Below the pieces are notes generated by a model, which saw only the letters and a program-made list of their open reading frames with translations, made no database searches and had not been told where the DNA came from. Positions 8,170-16,327 of a DNA stretch of 64,000 nt are shown here, piece after piece. Position numbers and translations under genes: made by a program. The stretch comes from CAIKMD01 sp963729935 (lineage in GTDB: Bacteria; Pseudomonadota; Alphaproteobacteria; ATCC43930; CGMCC-115725): the NCBI GenBank assembly GCA_963729935.1, contig CAVSPW010000010.1, positions 62,001-126,000 on the forward strand, read 5' to 3'. Within the stretch, counting starts at the first letter, position 1. Each line of letters opens with the position of its first letter.

Positions 8170-9600
8170 CTATTGGAGGATGAATCCGGCGGGACCGATC
8201 ACGCCGGAACCGTTGGGCCCGACCGGCTCCTTGCCGCCTTGCGGCAGCGCCGGCCGTTGGGTCTTGCCCGCGACGTCCATATCGAGGTCGTTGGGCGGAA
8301 TATATCCGTCATTCGGCGTGGCCAGCCGCTGATCGGAGACCGGACGCACGAGATAGGGCGTGACGAGGATCACGAGCTCGGTCTCGTTGCGCTGGAATTG
8401 CGTCGAGCGGAACAAGGGCCCGAGCACCGGCAATTCGCCGAGGCCCGGAACCTTGTTGACGGTATCCGCGATATTGTTTTGCAGCAGGCCGCCGAGAGCG
8501 AAGGTTTGCCCACTGCCCAACTCGATGGTCGTTTCGGCACGACGCGTCGTCAGCGCCGGTATCGTAAAGCCGTTGATCTGCACCTGCCCGGTCGCAGAAA
8601 CTTGGCTGACCTCCGGGCGCACCCTCAGGCTGATACGGCCATTGGCGAGAATCACGGGCGTGAAAGCGAGCGCCACGCCGAACGGCTTGTACATGACCGT
8701 GATCGTCGGCGCCGATCCGCCGGAGCCGCTTTGAGGCACGGGGATCGGAAACTCGCCGCCGGCCAGAAAGCTCGCGGTTTCGCCCGAGACGGCGGTCAGG
8801 TTCGGCTCGGCAAGAACGTTCACCAACCCATTTTGATTGAGCGCGTCGATCACGCTGTTGATGCTGACGTTCGTGGTATTGAAACCGAAAACGCCGCTGT
8901 CGGTGGTGCCGCCGATTCCGGCGTTGCGGGTAATGAATCCCCCGGCGGCGGAGGTGACCGGGCTTCCGGTCGCGAGCCCGAGCGCGAAATTGCCGAAATG
9001 GCCGAGCGCATCCCAGTTGATTCCGAGCTCTTTGACGACGTTGTGCTGCACCTCGGCAACGCGCACCCTCAGATTGACCTGATTCGGCGCGTCAACGGCG
9101 ATGTGGTTGATCAACTGCTTGTCGTCCGTGACGAAAGGCCGCGCGATGCGGCGCGCATCCTCGGCTTCGGCCGGCGTCGCGACGTGACCGACCAGCACGA
9201 GCGAGCCGTCGACGGGCTTTACCTGCACCCCGCCACCCGGCACGAGTTGATCGATCGCGGCCTGAAGGCGCGCGACGTCGCGCTTGACCACGACGGATTT
9301 GTTGGTGATGACGTGCTGCTCGGCATCGACGGCGTAGAGCGAGGTCTCGCCCGGCACCTTGCCGAAGATATAGATGAGTCGCGGCGTCTTCACCCGCACA
9401 TCGGCGATTGCCGGATCGGCCACGAACACGGTATCGGCATTGCGGTCGAGCCGGATCAAATCGCCCTTGCCGACATCGAGTTTGATCGCGGGACCGGAGG
9501 GCGCCAAGACCTCCTGCGCGCGCGCGGGCGCGCTGCCGGCTCCGGCCACACTGGCGAAAGCCGCCGCGAAGAGAAGAGAGCGCAGGAATTGCTTCATCAT
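8170..9600 (-). CDS. cpaC: CpaC/RcpA, outer-membrane secretin of the Flp pilus
   Basis: This secretin subunit forms the outer-membrane gate for the pilus. I place the start at the ATG at 9600, which overlaps the cpaB stop (ATGA) and gives 476 residues with an immediate signal peptide ending GSAPARAQ. The longer open frame upstream lies inside cpaB. Domains in order are a secretin N-terminal pilus domain (DTVFVADPAIADVRV), a BON-like region (VDGSLVLVGHVATPAEAEDA) and the secretin core with LAEPNLTAVSGETASFLAGG and VPGLGELPVLGPLFR. The gene order cpaB-cpaC-cpaD is canonical. Confidence 0.94.
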   Translation of the reverse strand: MMKQFLRSLLFAAAFASVAGAGSAPARAQEVLAPSGPAIKLDVGKGDLIRLDRNADTVFVADPAIADVRVKTPRLIYIFGKVPGETSLYAVDAEQHVITNKSVVVKRDVARLQAAIDQLVPGGGVQVKPVDGSLVLVGHVATPAEAEDARRIARPFVTDDKQLINHIAVDAPNQVNLRVRVAEVQHNVVKELGINWDALGHFGNFALGLATGSPVTSAAGGFITRNAGIGGTTDSGVFGFNTTNVSINSVIDALNQNGLVNVLAEPNLTAVSGETASFLAGGEFPIPVPQSGSGGSAPTITVMYKPFGVALAFTPVILANGRISLRVRPEVSQVSATGQVQINGFTIPALTTRRAETTIELGSGQTFALGGLLQNNIADTVNKVPGLGELPVLGPLFRSTQFQRNETELVILVTPYLVRPVSDQRLATPNDGYIPPNDLDMDVAGKTQRPALPQGGKEPVGPNGSGVIGPAGFILQ

Positions 9601-10541
9601 CCACCCGTGAGTTTTTCCGGCATGGATCCGTTCGATCCCGGCGCGGCAGTCGTCGCATTCGCTGGAACAGAGACGCTCGTCGTGCCGCCGCCACCGCCGC
9701 GCAGGACGGTGATCGTCGACCCGGTTCCGGCCGCGCCGTGATGGATCAGCGGGCTCACATCGCTGTCCCAAGTATGGCTGACCGAGCGGACGCCCTTTTG
9801 GTCCGGCAGCCCGTCATCCCCGATCGTGCCGCTTGCATCGACCGTATCGCTGCCGGCGAGGCCGCGCAGGCTGAGATAAAGATTGCCCAGCGTGCTCGCG
9901 ACTTCGAGCGCTTCGACCTGCTTGGGCGTCGCCTCGAAGGTGACGGTTTTCGCCACCGCCGGCTTACCCTCGATATCCGCAGTGGATTGGTCGATCGCCA
10001 GCACCCGAATATCGGTGAGCACGGTTTCGCTCGCAAAGGCGGGCGTCGAGTTCGGCACGGTACTGGGAATCAGGTGCGAGAGGATGATATCGACGTGGTC
10101 CCCGGGAAACACCAGTCCGGAGATCCCCGACACCGGCGTCACGGCCGTCGAGATGGCGCGCATTCCCGGGCTCAGCACGGCGGCGAGAAAGCCGCGGTCG
10201 CCCGGCTTGACGATGCGATTGTTGGTCACGGGCTCGCCCGCGGCGATCTTCAGCCGGACGACGGCGCCGGACAATGCTTCGGGCGTGTCTTTGCCCTTCA
10301 GCAAATAATTGTCCGCGACCTGCCCTTCCGGCCAGCTCTGCCACCGTAGATCCTCGGGGCGCACGAAGCTTCCGGTCGGAAGATCGCGCGCGGCCACGAG
10401 CACCGAATTGCTCTGCTGCTGGAGCTTGGGCTGCTCCGCGACCTGCGCGTGCTCCTTCGAGAGCCAAGATCGCGCGAAATAGATCGTGCCCAGACCGAAG
10501 AAGGCGGCCAAGACTACGAAGATGATGGTGCGCTGTCGCAT
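9597..10541 (-). CDS. cpaB: CpaB/RcpC, periplasmic pilus assembly protein with SAF domain
   Basis: The protein has 314 residues, with an N-terminal membrane helix (IIFVVLAAFFGLGTIYFA) and then a SAF/RcpC domain (VLVAARDLPTGSFVRPEDLRW, and GEPVTNNRIV). The C-terminal part is Gly/Ser rich. CpaB acts in the periplasm and stabilises the secretin. The gene follows cpaA after 24 bases and overlaps cpaC by 4. Length and order are normal. Confidence 0.93.
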   Translation of the reverse strand: MRQRTIIFVVLAAFFGLGTIYFARSWLSKEHAQVAEQPKLQQQSNSVLVAARDLPTGSFVRPEDLRWQSWPEGQVADNYLLKGKDTPEALSGAVVRLKIAAGEPVTNNRIVKPGDRGFLAAVLSPGMRAISTAVTPVSGISGLVFPGDHVDIILSHLIPSTVPNSTPAFASETVLTDIRVLAIDQSTADIEGKPAVAKTVTFEATPKQVEALEVASTLGNLYLSLRGLAGSDTVDASGTIGDDGLPDQKGVRSVSHTWDSDVSPLIHHGAAGTGSTITVLRGGGGGTTSVSVPANATTAAPGSNGSMPEKLTGG

Positions 10542-10565
10542 GGTGACTCTCTGCCTTTCCTGCGT

Positions 10566-11069
10566 TCAACCTGCCAAGAGCCGCAGGCCGACAAGACCCG
10601 CACCGGCCGCGATCGCCACGCCGTAAGGGAGGCGGGTCCGAGCAGCATAGGCGGTAGCGGTTAAGGATGCGTCGACGCCAACGGTCTCACGGTGGCGTTG
10701 CATCCAATGGATTCCCAAGAACAGCAGCGCGAGCGCGCCGCCGGTCACGCTGATGACGAAAAACATCGCCAGGACGAGCTTCGGGCCCGCCCAGAGCGAA
10801 GCCGCGCTCACCATTTTGATGTCGCCGCCACCGAATAATCCGCCGGCGAAGAGACCGAGACCGAGCGCGAAGGTCGCCGCGGCCACGGCCAGGCCCCAGA
10901 TCCAGTGGACCGGATCGCGCGCCACGAAGACGTAGATCGGATAGAGGGCGACGAGCCCGAGGCTGACCGAATCCGGGATCTGGAATTCAACCACGTCGTT
11001 GCACGCCGCCCAGGCCAGCAGGCCTAAAAAACACAAAATCAGGAATTGTTCGGGCAATACGTGAAACAT
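10566..11069 (-). CDS. cpaA: CpaA/TadV, prepilin peptidase
   Basis: This 167-residue A24-family aspartic peptidase cleaves the Flp prepilin leader at the inner membrane. The two catalytic aspartates are visible: one in AACNDVVEFQIPD near residue 23 and one in the FGGGDIKM motif (GxGD type). About five membrane segments are predicted from hydrophobic runs. Its minimal length without a methylase domain is typical of TadV. It sits between the flp gene and cpaB, with a 140-base spacer carrying stem-loops upstream. Confidence 0.92.
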   Translation of the reverse strand: MFHVLPEQFLILCFLGLLAWAACNDVVEFQIPDSVSLGLVALYPIYVFVARDPVHWIWGLAVAAATFALGLGLFAGGLFGGGDIKMVSAASLWAGPKLVLAMFFVISVTGGALALLFLGIHWMQRHRETVGVDASLTATAYAARTRLPYGVAIAAGAGLVGLRLLAG

Positions 11070-11119
11070 GATCGACGCTCCGCCTCACCGTCGTGCGTTG
11101 ACAGGCTTGGCTCGGGCGC

Positions 11120-11154
11120 GGGGCGTGGCGACGCGACACACGATGCCACGCCCC
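11120..11154 (-). other. Stem-loop between flp and cpaA
   Basis: A perfect 10-base inverted repeat, GGGGCGTGGC (11120-11129) against its complement at 11145-11154. No T-tract follows on the minus strand, so mRNA stabilisation or attenuation between flp and the cpa genes is more likely than full termination. This is inferred from sequence only. Confidence 0.5.
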
Positions 11155-11180
11155 ACCCGATTGAGCTGTCGCTTGTCACT

Positions 11181-11196
11181 CGGGGTAAGAACCCCG
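11181..11196 (-). other. Small GC hairpin just downstream of flp
   Basis: CGGGGT (11181-11186) pairs with ACCCCG (11191-11196) around a 4-base loop, 17 bases beyond the flp stop. Together with the larger hairpin below it, it could protect or terminate the abundant pilin mRNA. Confidence 0.4.
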
Positions 11197-11212
11197 GCGC
11201 TCTTTACGCGCC

Positions 11213-11383
11213 TTAGAGCGCGCTACTGACAGAGTTGAACGTGACGTTGAGGTTCGTGCCGACCGCCTCGATGCCGACGATGATCGCAACGGCGATGAGC
11301 GACGCGATCAGACCGTATTCGATCGCGGTGACGCCGGAACGGTCCTTGAACAAGCGGCTGACAGTCGTGAAAATCGTAAGCAT
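11213..11383 (-). CDS. flp: Flp/PilA-type major pilin
   Basis: The 56-residue pilin precursor starts at the ATG at 11383, just after GGAGGAG; longer frames run into non-coding DNA. The leader (about 18 residues, basic) ends in Gly, followed by VTAIEYGLIASLIAVAI, the Flp signature with Glu at +5 and the conserved Tyr. CpaA should cut after the Gly. A short C-terminal tail rich in Asn, Ser and Thr follows. It is the first gene of the minus-strand locus and is divergent from the winged-helix gene at 11627. Confidence 0.93.
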   Translation of the reverse strand: MLTIFTTVSRLFKDRSGVTAIEYGLIASLIAVAIIVGIEAVGTNLNVTFNSVSSAL

Positions 11384-11447
11384 AGTATTGCTCCTCCAGA
11401 TGGGGGTTCCCGTTGACACGCTACGAGGAGAGTAAACGGCGGCCATG

Positions 11448-11462
11448 TTAAAATGGGGTTAC
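11448..11462. promoter_or_regulatory. CtrA-like box upstream of flp
   Basis: TTAA, 7 bases, then TTAC at 11448-11462, one mismatch from the TTAA-N7-TTAA consensus of the alphaproteobacterial cell-cycle regulator CtrA. It lies about 65 bases upstream of the flp start codon. In Caulobacter the pilin gene is CtrA-activated, so this placement is plausible but unproven. Confidence 0.35.
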
Positions 11463-11626
11463 GGCTAATTCGGTTTCGGTTTCGTTCGAATATTAACGCA
11501 AATGCCACGGGTCTTTGAGACGATGCGCATCCGTTAAATGTAGGGGGCGCACACCTATTGTGGTTAGATTGCCTTGGTGATCCCCGCGAAGGATCGACCG
11601 CGGCGGAATACTTCCGATTGGATTGA

Positions 11627-12154
11627 ATGATGACCAAGCAAGAGCGGCTGGCCGAGCAGGCGAGCCATCAGGATTTCGAGTTCGACTACAACCACAATGT
11701 CGTCTACTTCAAAGGCGGGGTCATTCATCTCTCCCCCCATGAAGCCGACATTCTGCAGGTGTTGCTGAACAACCGCGCGCGCACCACGCCCCTGGGGTCG
11801 CTAATTCAGCAAGTCTACGGCTCCTCCGAGCCCGAAACCGCCGCCGTGTCGATCCGGGTTTCGGTTCATTCGCTGCGCAAGAAGCTCATCGAAACCGGAA
11901 TCAAGATCAAAGCCGAGCCGCGTGTCGGCTACGAAATCGATGCGGCCGCCGTCCCCGAGCTCAATCGCCGCCTCAGCGACAAGATCCTGCTTGCGCTCAA
12001 CACGGCCAAGGCATCCGGCGAGCACGAAATCGTCCAGCAGCTTCAGCTCGCCTACGACACGGCCGAAGCGCGGCGCCGCCAATGGCTCGCCTCTCACGGC
12101 CGCAACCCGGGAACGGGCAAGATCGCGGATCCCGCGCCCGACACGCGCGCCTAA
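11627..12154 (+). CDS. Orphan OmpR/PhoB-type winged-helix DNA-binding protein
   Basis: The 175-residue protein has a Trans_reg_C winged helix at about 20-110: LSPHEADILQVLLNN, then VSIRVSVHSLRKKL as recognition helix and PRVGYEI as the hairpin wing. There is no receiver domain and no membrane anchor, so it is not an ordinary two-component regulator or ToxR-type protein. The C-terminal third is helical and Arg/Ala rich. It is divergently placed 243 bases from flp, which makes a pilus regulator the simplest guess. Two adjacent ATGs (11627, 11630) are possible starts. Confidence 0.8.
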   Translation: MMTKQERLAEQASHQDFEFDYNHNVVYFKGGVIHLSPHEADILQVLLNNRARTTPLGSLIQQVYGSSEPETAAVSIRVSVHSLRKKLIETGIKIKAEPRVGYEIDAAAVPELNRRLSDKILLALNTAKASGEHEIVQQLQLAYDTAEARRRQWLASHGRNPGTGKIADPAPDTRA

Positions 12155-12325
12155 TCGCCGGGCCGCGGCCCGAGACCCCGGGTGGCGTTTCGGCACGAGG
12201 CGGAATGCTTAACGTTTCGATAAGCATCCTGCGGGACAATGCCATGAGGCCGCGGATATAGACTTGCGCCCGAGCGGCGCGCCGTCGGCTCGATTTCTCT
12301 TTCACCGCCCGCCGGGGCTCGCGTG

Positions 12326-13840
12326 ATGGTTTTACCGGAACTGCGACTCTCTCCGCCCGGCGCGCGCGATAACGGCACCGCGCCGGTTGCGCGCGCTCCG
12401 TCGAGGCCAGTGCAGGCGATACCGCTTCTCGTCGCGGTATTTGCCTATGCGCTGATGCTGTGGTCCGGGCGCAATCTGCTTCATGACGGCGACACGTTCT
12501 TTCATATCGCCGCCGGAAATTGGATCTGGGCTCACGCGCAAGTCCCGACAAGCGACCCGTTCTCTTTCACCATGCGCGGCGCGCCGTGGATCGCGCATGA
12601 ATGGCTCGCCGAACTGATCTTTGCCGGGGCCTATGCCGCGCTGGGCTGGGTCGGCGTCGTAGCGCTGACCGCGGCGGCGATCGCCGCCACCTATTATCTG
12701 CTCGCCCGATTCCTCGATCGAAGACTGCCCCTTTCGGCTACGTCGATCGGCCTTGCGGCGAGCTTTATTCTCGCCGCGCCGCATCTCCTCGCACGCCCGC
12801 ATGTGTTAACCATGCCGATCCTCGTCGTCTGGATGGCCGCGCTCGAGCGCACGCGACCCGGCGGCCGGCCGCCCTCGCTCTTCATCCTGCCGCTGATGAG
12901 TTTGTGGGCCAATCTTCACGGCGGCTTCGTCATCGGTCTGGGGTTGATCGGCATTTATGCCGCCGAAGCGCTCTTCGCGGCCGCCGATTGGCCCGCCCGG
13001 CGGAGCGTGGTCCTGGCCTGGGCCGGCTTCTTCCTTGCCGCCGCGATTGCCGCGATCCTCACCCCGAACGGGATCGAAGGGCCGCTCTTCGCCTTCCGTC
13101 TCGCGCATGAAAGCTTCTCGCTGGACTTCATCAGCGAATGGCACAGCACCGAATTCGCGCGCTTCCAGCCGCTCGAAATCTGGATCTTGGGCCTGCTTGT
13201 TCTCGGCTTCTCCCTGCGGCCGCGCGTGCCCTGGATCGGAATGGCGCTGCTCCTGGGCCTCGTTCATCTCGCGCTGGTGCATTCGCGCAATGCCGATCTG
13301 CTCGCGCTGATCGGGCCCATGCTCCTCGCCGCACCCGTCGGGCTGGCGCTCGGCGGCGCAGCACCGCGCGGCGGCGACACCCGCCCCGGCCTGCGCCTCC
13401 ATGTCGCCGGCGGCGCGGCGGTCGCATTGGCGACGCTAATCGCTTGGCTCAATCCGATCCTTCCGCAGGATTCGCGCGTGGCGCCGATCGATGCCTTGGC
13501 CGCCGCCACCGCGGCCGGGGTCACCGGTCCGGTCTTCAACGCCTATGATTTCGGCGGCTATCTGGTCTTCGCCGGCGTGGCGCCTTTCGTCGATGGAAGG
13601 GTCGACGTTTATGGCGACACGTTCATGAGGGAATATGCCGTCGCCGTCGCGGCACGCGGCGACGCGCTTGCGCGCCTGCTCGATCGCTACCACATCGCCT
13701 GGACGCTGTTGGCGCCGCAAATGCCGGCCGTCGGCGCACTCGACCATGCCCCCGATTGGGTCCGGGTCTATGCCGATGCGAGCGCCGTCATCCATCGCCG
13801 GCGCCCTCCCGCATCCGCTTCCAAACCCGCCGCGCCCTGA
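12326..13840 (+). CDS. Polytopic membrane protein, GT-C-like, unknown substrate
   Basis: About 504 residues with around ten hydrophobic segments. The first luminal/periplasmic loop carries a motif set I know from uncharacterised bacterial proteins of this size: LHDGDTFFHIAAGNWI, SDPFSFTMRGAPW and HEWLAE. Acidic and aromatic residues in the first loop are typical of GT-C fold glycosyltransferases (PMT/ArnT relatives), which use lipid-linked sugars. A soluble C-terminal part follows (FNAYDFGGYLVFAG, VDVYGDTFMREY). The ATG at 12326 is preferred over the GTG 3 bases earlier. The specific reaction is unknown. Confidence 0.7.
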   Translation: MVLPELRLSPPGARDNGTAPVARAPSRPVQAIPLLVAVFAYALMLWSGRNLLHDGDTFFHIAAGNWIWAHAQVPTSDPFSFTMRGAPWIAHEWLAELIFAGAYAALGWVGVVALTAAAIAATYYLLARFLDRRLPLSATSIGLAASFILAAPHLLARPHVLTMPILVVWMAALERTRPGGRPPSLFILPLMSLWANLHGGFVIGLGLIGIYAAEALFAAADWPARRSVVLAWAGFFLAAAIAAILTPNGIEGPLFAFRLAHESFSLDFISEWHSTEFARFQPLEIWILGLLVLGFSLRPRVPWIGMALLLGLVHLALVHSRNADLLALIGPMLLAAPVGLALGGAAPRGGDTRPGLRLHVAGGAAVALATLIAWLNPILPQDSRVAPIDALAAATAAGVTGPVFNAYDFGGYLVFAGVAPFVDGRVDVYGDTFMREYAVAVAARGDALARLLDRYHIAWTLLAPQMPAVGALDHAPDWVRVYADASAVIHRRRPPASASKPAAP

Positions 13841-13963
13841 TCGGTTTACGCCGAGCGCTAAGCTCGTCGATTCGCTCTGGGCGGCGGCGCCCGGTCGCGT
13901 TACGCTGGACGCCGTTCAACGCCTCGCCGATAAAGTCCTTCGGCCATCCAGCGGAGCCAGACC

Positions 13964-14254
13964 ATGAACCGGACGCTCTCTCTTGTCTTCGCCCTTGCCG
14001 CGCTGCTTGCCCTCGATGCGCGCATCGGGCCGCCTCTGATCGGCCCCGCCTGGGCCGCGTGCGATCCGGGCGACAAGCTCGACAAGACCACCGCGGACGA
14101 GACACGGCAGAAGCTGCAAAAGGCCGGCTACACGAAGATTCGCGATCTGCGCAAGGGATGCGACAACACTTGGCACGCCAAGGCCAGCAAGGGCGGTGCC
14201 GACGAATTCGTCGCAGTGCTGCCCGACGGCACCGTCGTCAAGGAGGGCGATTGA
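13964..14254 (+). CDS. Small secreted PepSY-like protein
   Basis: The 96-residue product has a signal peptide ending GPAWAA. The mature part is a single small alpha/beta unit: TRQKLQKAGYTKIRDLRKG, then WHAKASKGG and VAVLPDGTVVKEGD. This matches the PepSY-type pattern (helix with AGYT, tryptophan, DG turn) of small periplasmic proteins of unknown function. It overlaps the next gene by 4 bases (TTGA), so the two are probably cotranslated. No catalytic residues are recognised. Confidence 0.7.
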   Translation: MNRTLSLVFALAALLALDARIGPPLIGPAWAACDPGDKLDKTTADETRQKLQKAGYTKIRDLRKGCDNTWHAKASKGGADEFVAVLPDGTVVKEGD

Positions 14255-14646
14255 GCAAATCGGCGTTCGGCGCGCGGCTGCGGCGCGGCATCGCCGCGGC
14301 GGCGCTTCTGCTTGCGGCTTGCACGCCGCGCCTCGAAGCGCCACGCCAATACAGCGTTTATTTCGAGAGCGATCGAGCCGTCTTGACGCCTGAAGCGGAA
14401 AAGGTGGTGGTCGAGATCGCCGGCGACGCGCATCGGCTTGGTCCGTCGAAGATCGTCGTCGCCGGCCACGCCGACGGGGGCACGGCGCATGACGCGACAT
14501 TGGCGGATCAGCGCGCCTCGAGCGTGCTGAAGGGCTTGGCCGAGCATGGCGTCGCCCCGGCAATGCTTGAAAAGCGGTCCGACGCGCCGACGCCCGGGCG
14601 AACGGGTGTCGCTGCGCATGAAGTCATCGTACGTTTTCTGCCGTGA
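14251..14646 (+). CDS. OmpA-family lipoprotein with TTG start
   Basis: I place the start at the TTG at 14251, overlapping the previous stop; AGGAGG sits 4 bases upstream and no ATG gives an equally good signal sequence. The 131-residue product has a lipobox (ALLLAAC), then an OmpA-like peptidoglycan-binding domain: YSVYFESDRAVLTPEAE, IVVAGHADGG with the conserved Asp, and DQRASSVLKGL with the conserved Arg. It is minimal, only anchor plus domain. It probably tethers something at the outer membrane to the wall; its partner may be the PepSY-like protein encoded just before. Confidence 0.75.
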   Translation: MSKSAFGARLRRGIAAAALLLAACTPRLEAPRQYSVYFESDRAVLTPEAEKVVVEIAGDAHRLGPSKIVVAGHADGGTAHDATLADQRASSVLKGLAEHGVAPAMLEKRSDAPTPGRTGVAAHEVIVRFLP

Positions 14647-14699
14647 GCGAATATCCGCCGCATGAAATTTCCGTTCGGCGCTGAGTCGGAAATCGGACC

Positions 14700-15275
14700 A
14701 TGAGCGACGCGCGTCCCATCGCCGCGCCGCGCGTCGGCGCCGACGGTTTGGTCGATCTATTCTTCGCGTTCCTCCAGATCAGCCTGTCGGGATTCGGCGG
14801 TGCCATCAACTGGGCCCATCGCGCGCTGGTGGAACAACGGCGCTGGATGAGCGACGAGGATTTCACCGAGACGCTGAGCCTGTGCCAATTCCTGCCCGGG
14901 CCGAACATCGTCAATTTCGCCATGTGCCTGGGCCAGCGTCAGCACGGCTTGACCGGCGCGCTCGCCGCGCTCGCCGGCGTGGTCGTGATCCCGCTTGGAA
15001 TCTTCATCGGCCTCGGCGCGCTCTATACGAGCTTCGGCCAGATGGCGATCGTGCACGGCATCTTGAGCGGCATTTCGGCGGCGGCGGCCGGATTCATGAT
15101 CTCGGTCGGGATCCGCATCGCCGGGCCGCATCGCCGCCGGCCCTGGTCCGCCGCGTTCGGAACCGCGGCCTTCATCGGCATGGGCTTGTTGAAGTTTCCG
15201 CTGGTTTACGTGCTCCTGACCTTGGCGCCCCCCAGCATCGGCGTCGCCTGGTGGCTCGAGGCGCGGCGGCGATGA
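14700..15275 (+). CDS. chrA: Chromate transporter, first half (short ChrA)
   Basis: The 191-residue membrane protein has one chromate_transp domain: LQISLSGFGGAINWAHRALV, then DEDFTETLSLCQFLPGPN, the family signature. Short-chain ChrA proteins work as pairs encoded by adjacent genes, and the second half overlaps this one by 4 bases. The CHR family exports chromate, but many homologues have untested substrates. Start is the ATG at 14700. About five or six membrane spans are visible. Confidence 0.88.
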   Translation: MSDARPIAAPRVGADGLVDLFFAFLQISLSGFGGAINWAHRALVEQRRWMSDEDFTETLSLCQFLPGPNIVNFAMCLGQRQHGLTGALAALAGVVVIPLGIFIGLGALYTSFGQMAIVHGILSGISAAAAGFMISVGIRIAGPHRRRPWSAAFGTAAFIGMGLLKFPLVYVLLTLAPPSIGVAWWLEARRR

Positions 15276-15802
15276 ATCACAGCAGCATCCTCATGCAACT
15301 CGCGGTTCAATTCGCGTTGCTGTCGCTCCTCTCCTTCGGCGGCGTCAACGTGATCCTGCCGGACGCGCATCGTTTCCTCGTCGAGGTACATCATTGGGTG
15401 AGCGACCAGGAATTCGCCGATTTCTTCGCGATCGCTCAGGCCGCACCCGGTCCAAATTTCCTGATGTTCGGGCTGATGGGCTGGAAGGCCGCCGGTGCGC
15501 TCGGCGCGATCGTCGCCACCTTGGCGATCGGCGTGCCCGCCGCGACCGTCGCCTTCATCGTCGGCGGATTGTGGCACCGTTTCCGTAACGCCACCTGGCG
15601 CCGCGTCGTGCAAATGGGTCTGGCGCCGGTGACCATCGGCCTCGTCTTTTCATCCGGGCTGGTGCTCGGCACGGCGGCCGATCATGATTGGATCACCTTT
15701 GCGATCACGGCGGCGACCGCGGTGATCACGCTCGGCACCGGCGTCAATCCGCTGTGGCTGTTTCTGGCTGCGGGCACACTCGGCGCCTTCGGATTGATTT
15801 AG
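15272..15802 (+). CDS. chrA: Chromate transporter, second half (short ChrA)
   Basis: The 176-residue partner of the preceding gene starts at the ATG at 15272 (ATGA overlap). It repeats the family signature in its own form: LLSLLSFGGVNVILPDAHR, then DQEFADFFAIAQAAPGPN. Opposite membrane topology of the two halves is known for short CHR pairs, so they likely form a heterodimer. A longer open frame extends upstream inside the first half and is not used. No regulator is adjacent. Confidence 0.88.
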   Translation: MNHSSILMQLAVQFALLSLLSFGGVNVILPDAHRFLVEVHHWVSDQEFADFFAIAQAAPGPNFLMFGLMGWKAAGALGAIVATLAIGVPAATVAFIVGGLWHRFRNATWRRVVQMGLAPVTIGLVFSSGLVLGTAADHDWITFAITAATAVITLGTGVNPLWLFLAAGTLGAFGLI

Positions 15803-15847
15803 CGCCGAGCGCCGATACCGCGCGCCGGCAGAGCACGGGAGAGGATC

Positions 15848-16327
15848 ATGCAGCTTCTTTTGCCCCAAGCCGAGACCATCGCCGCGCGCTTGCGCGCGCG
15901 CAAGCACCGCATCGCCGTCGCCGAATCCTCGACCGGGGGGCTCCTTTCGGCCGCGCTGCTCGCCGTGCCCGGCGCGTCGGATTATTTTCTCGGCGGCGCC
16001 GTGGTCTATACCCAGAAAGCGCGGCTCGTCTTTCTCGGCCTCGGCGAGGCCGATCTCGCCGGCATGCGCGCATCGACCGAGCCCTATGCGAACCTCGCCG
16101 CGCGCCGCGTGCGCGACCGCTTCGGTGCCGATTGGGGCATCGCCGAGACCGGCGCGACCGGTCCGAGCGGCAACCGCTACGGCGACGCGCCCGGGCATAG
16201 CTGCATCGCCCTATCGGGACCCATCGAGCGCGCGATCACGATCGAGACCGGGCAAAGCGACCGCGTCGCCAATATGCGCGCCTTCGCGGCCGCCGCGCTC
16301 GATCTGCTGATCGGCGCGCTCGGCTAA
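15848..16327 (+). CDS. pncC: Nicotinamide-nucleotide amidohydrolase (CinA C-terminal, PncC type)
   Basis: The 159-residue stand-alone CinA C-terminal domain hydrolyses NMN to nicotinate mononucleotide in pyridine nucleotide salvage. The signature VAESSTGGLLSAALLAVPGAS with the catalytic Ser is intact, followed by DYFLGGAVVYTQ and GIAETGATGPSGN. No N-terminal MoCF-like domain is present, as in E. coli YgaD. The gene converges with 16324-16869: the two stops share bases 16324-16327. Confidence 0.85.
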   Translation: MQLLLPQAETIAARLRARKHRIAVAESSTGGLLSAALLAVPGASDYFLGGAVVYTQKARLVFLGLGEADLAGMRASTEPYANLAARRVRDRFGADWGIAETGATGPSGNRYGDAPGHSCIALSGPIERAITIETGQSDRVANMRAFAAAALDLLIGALG

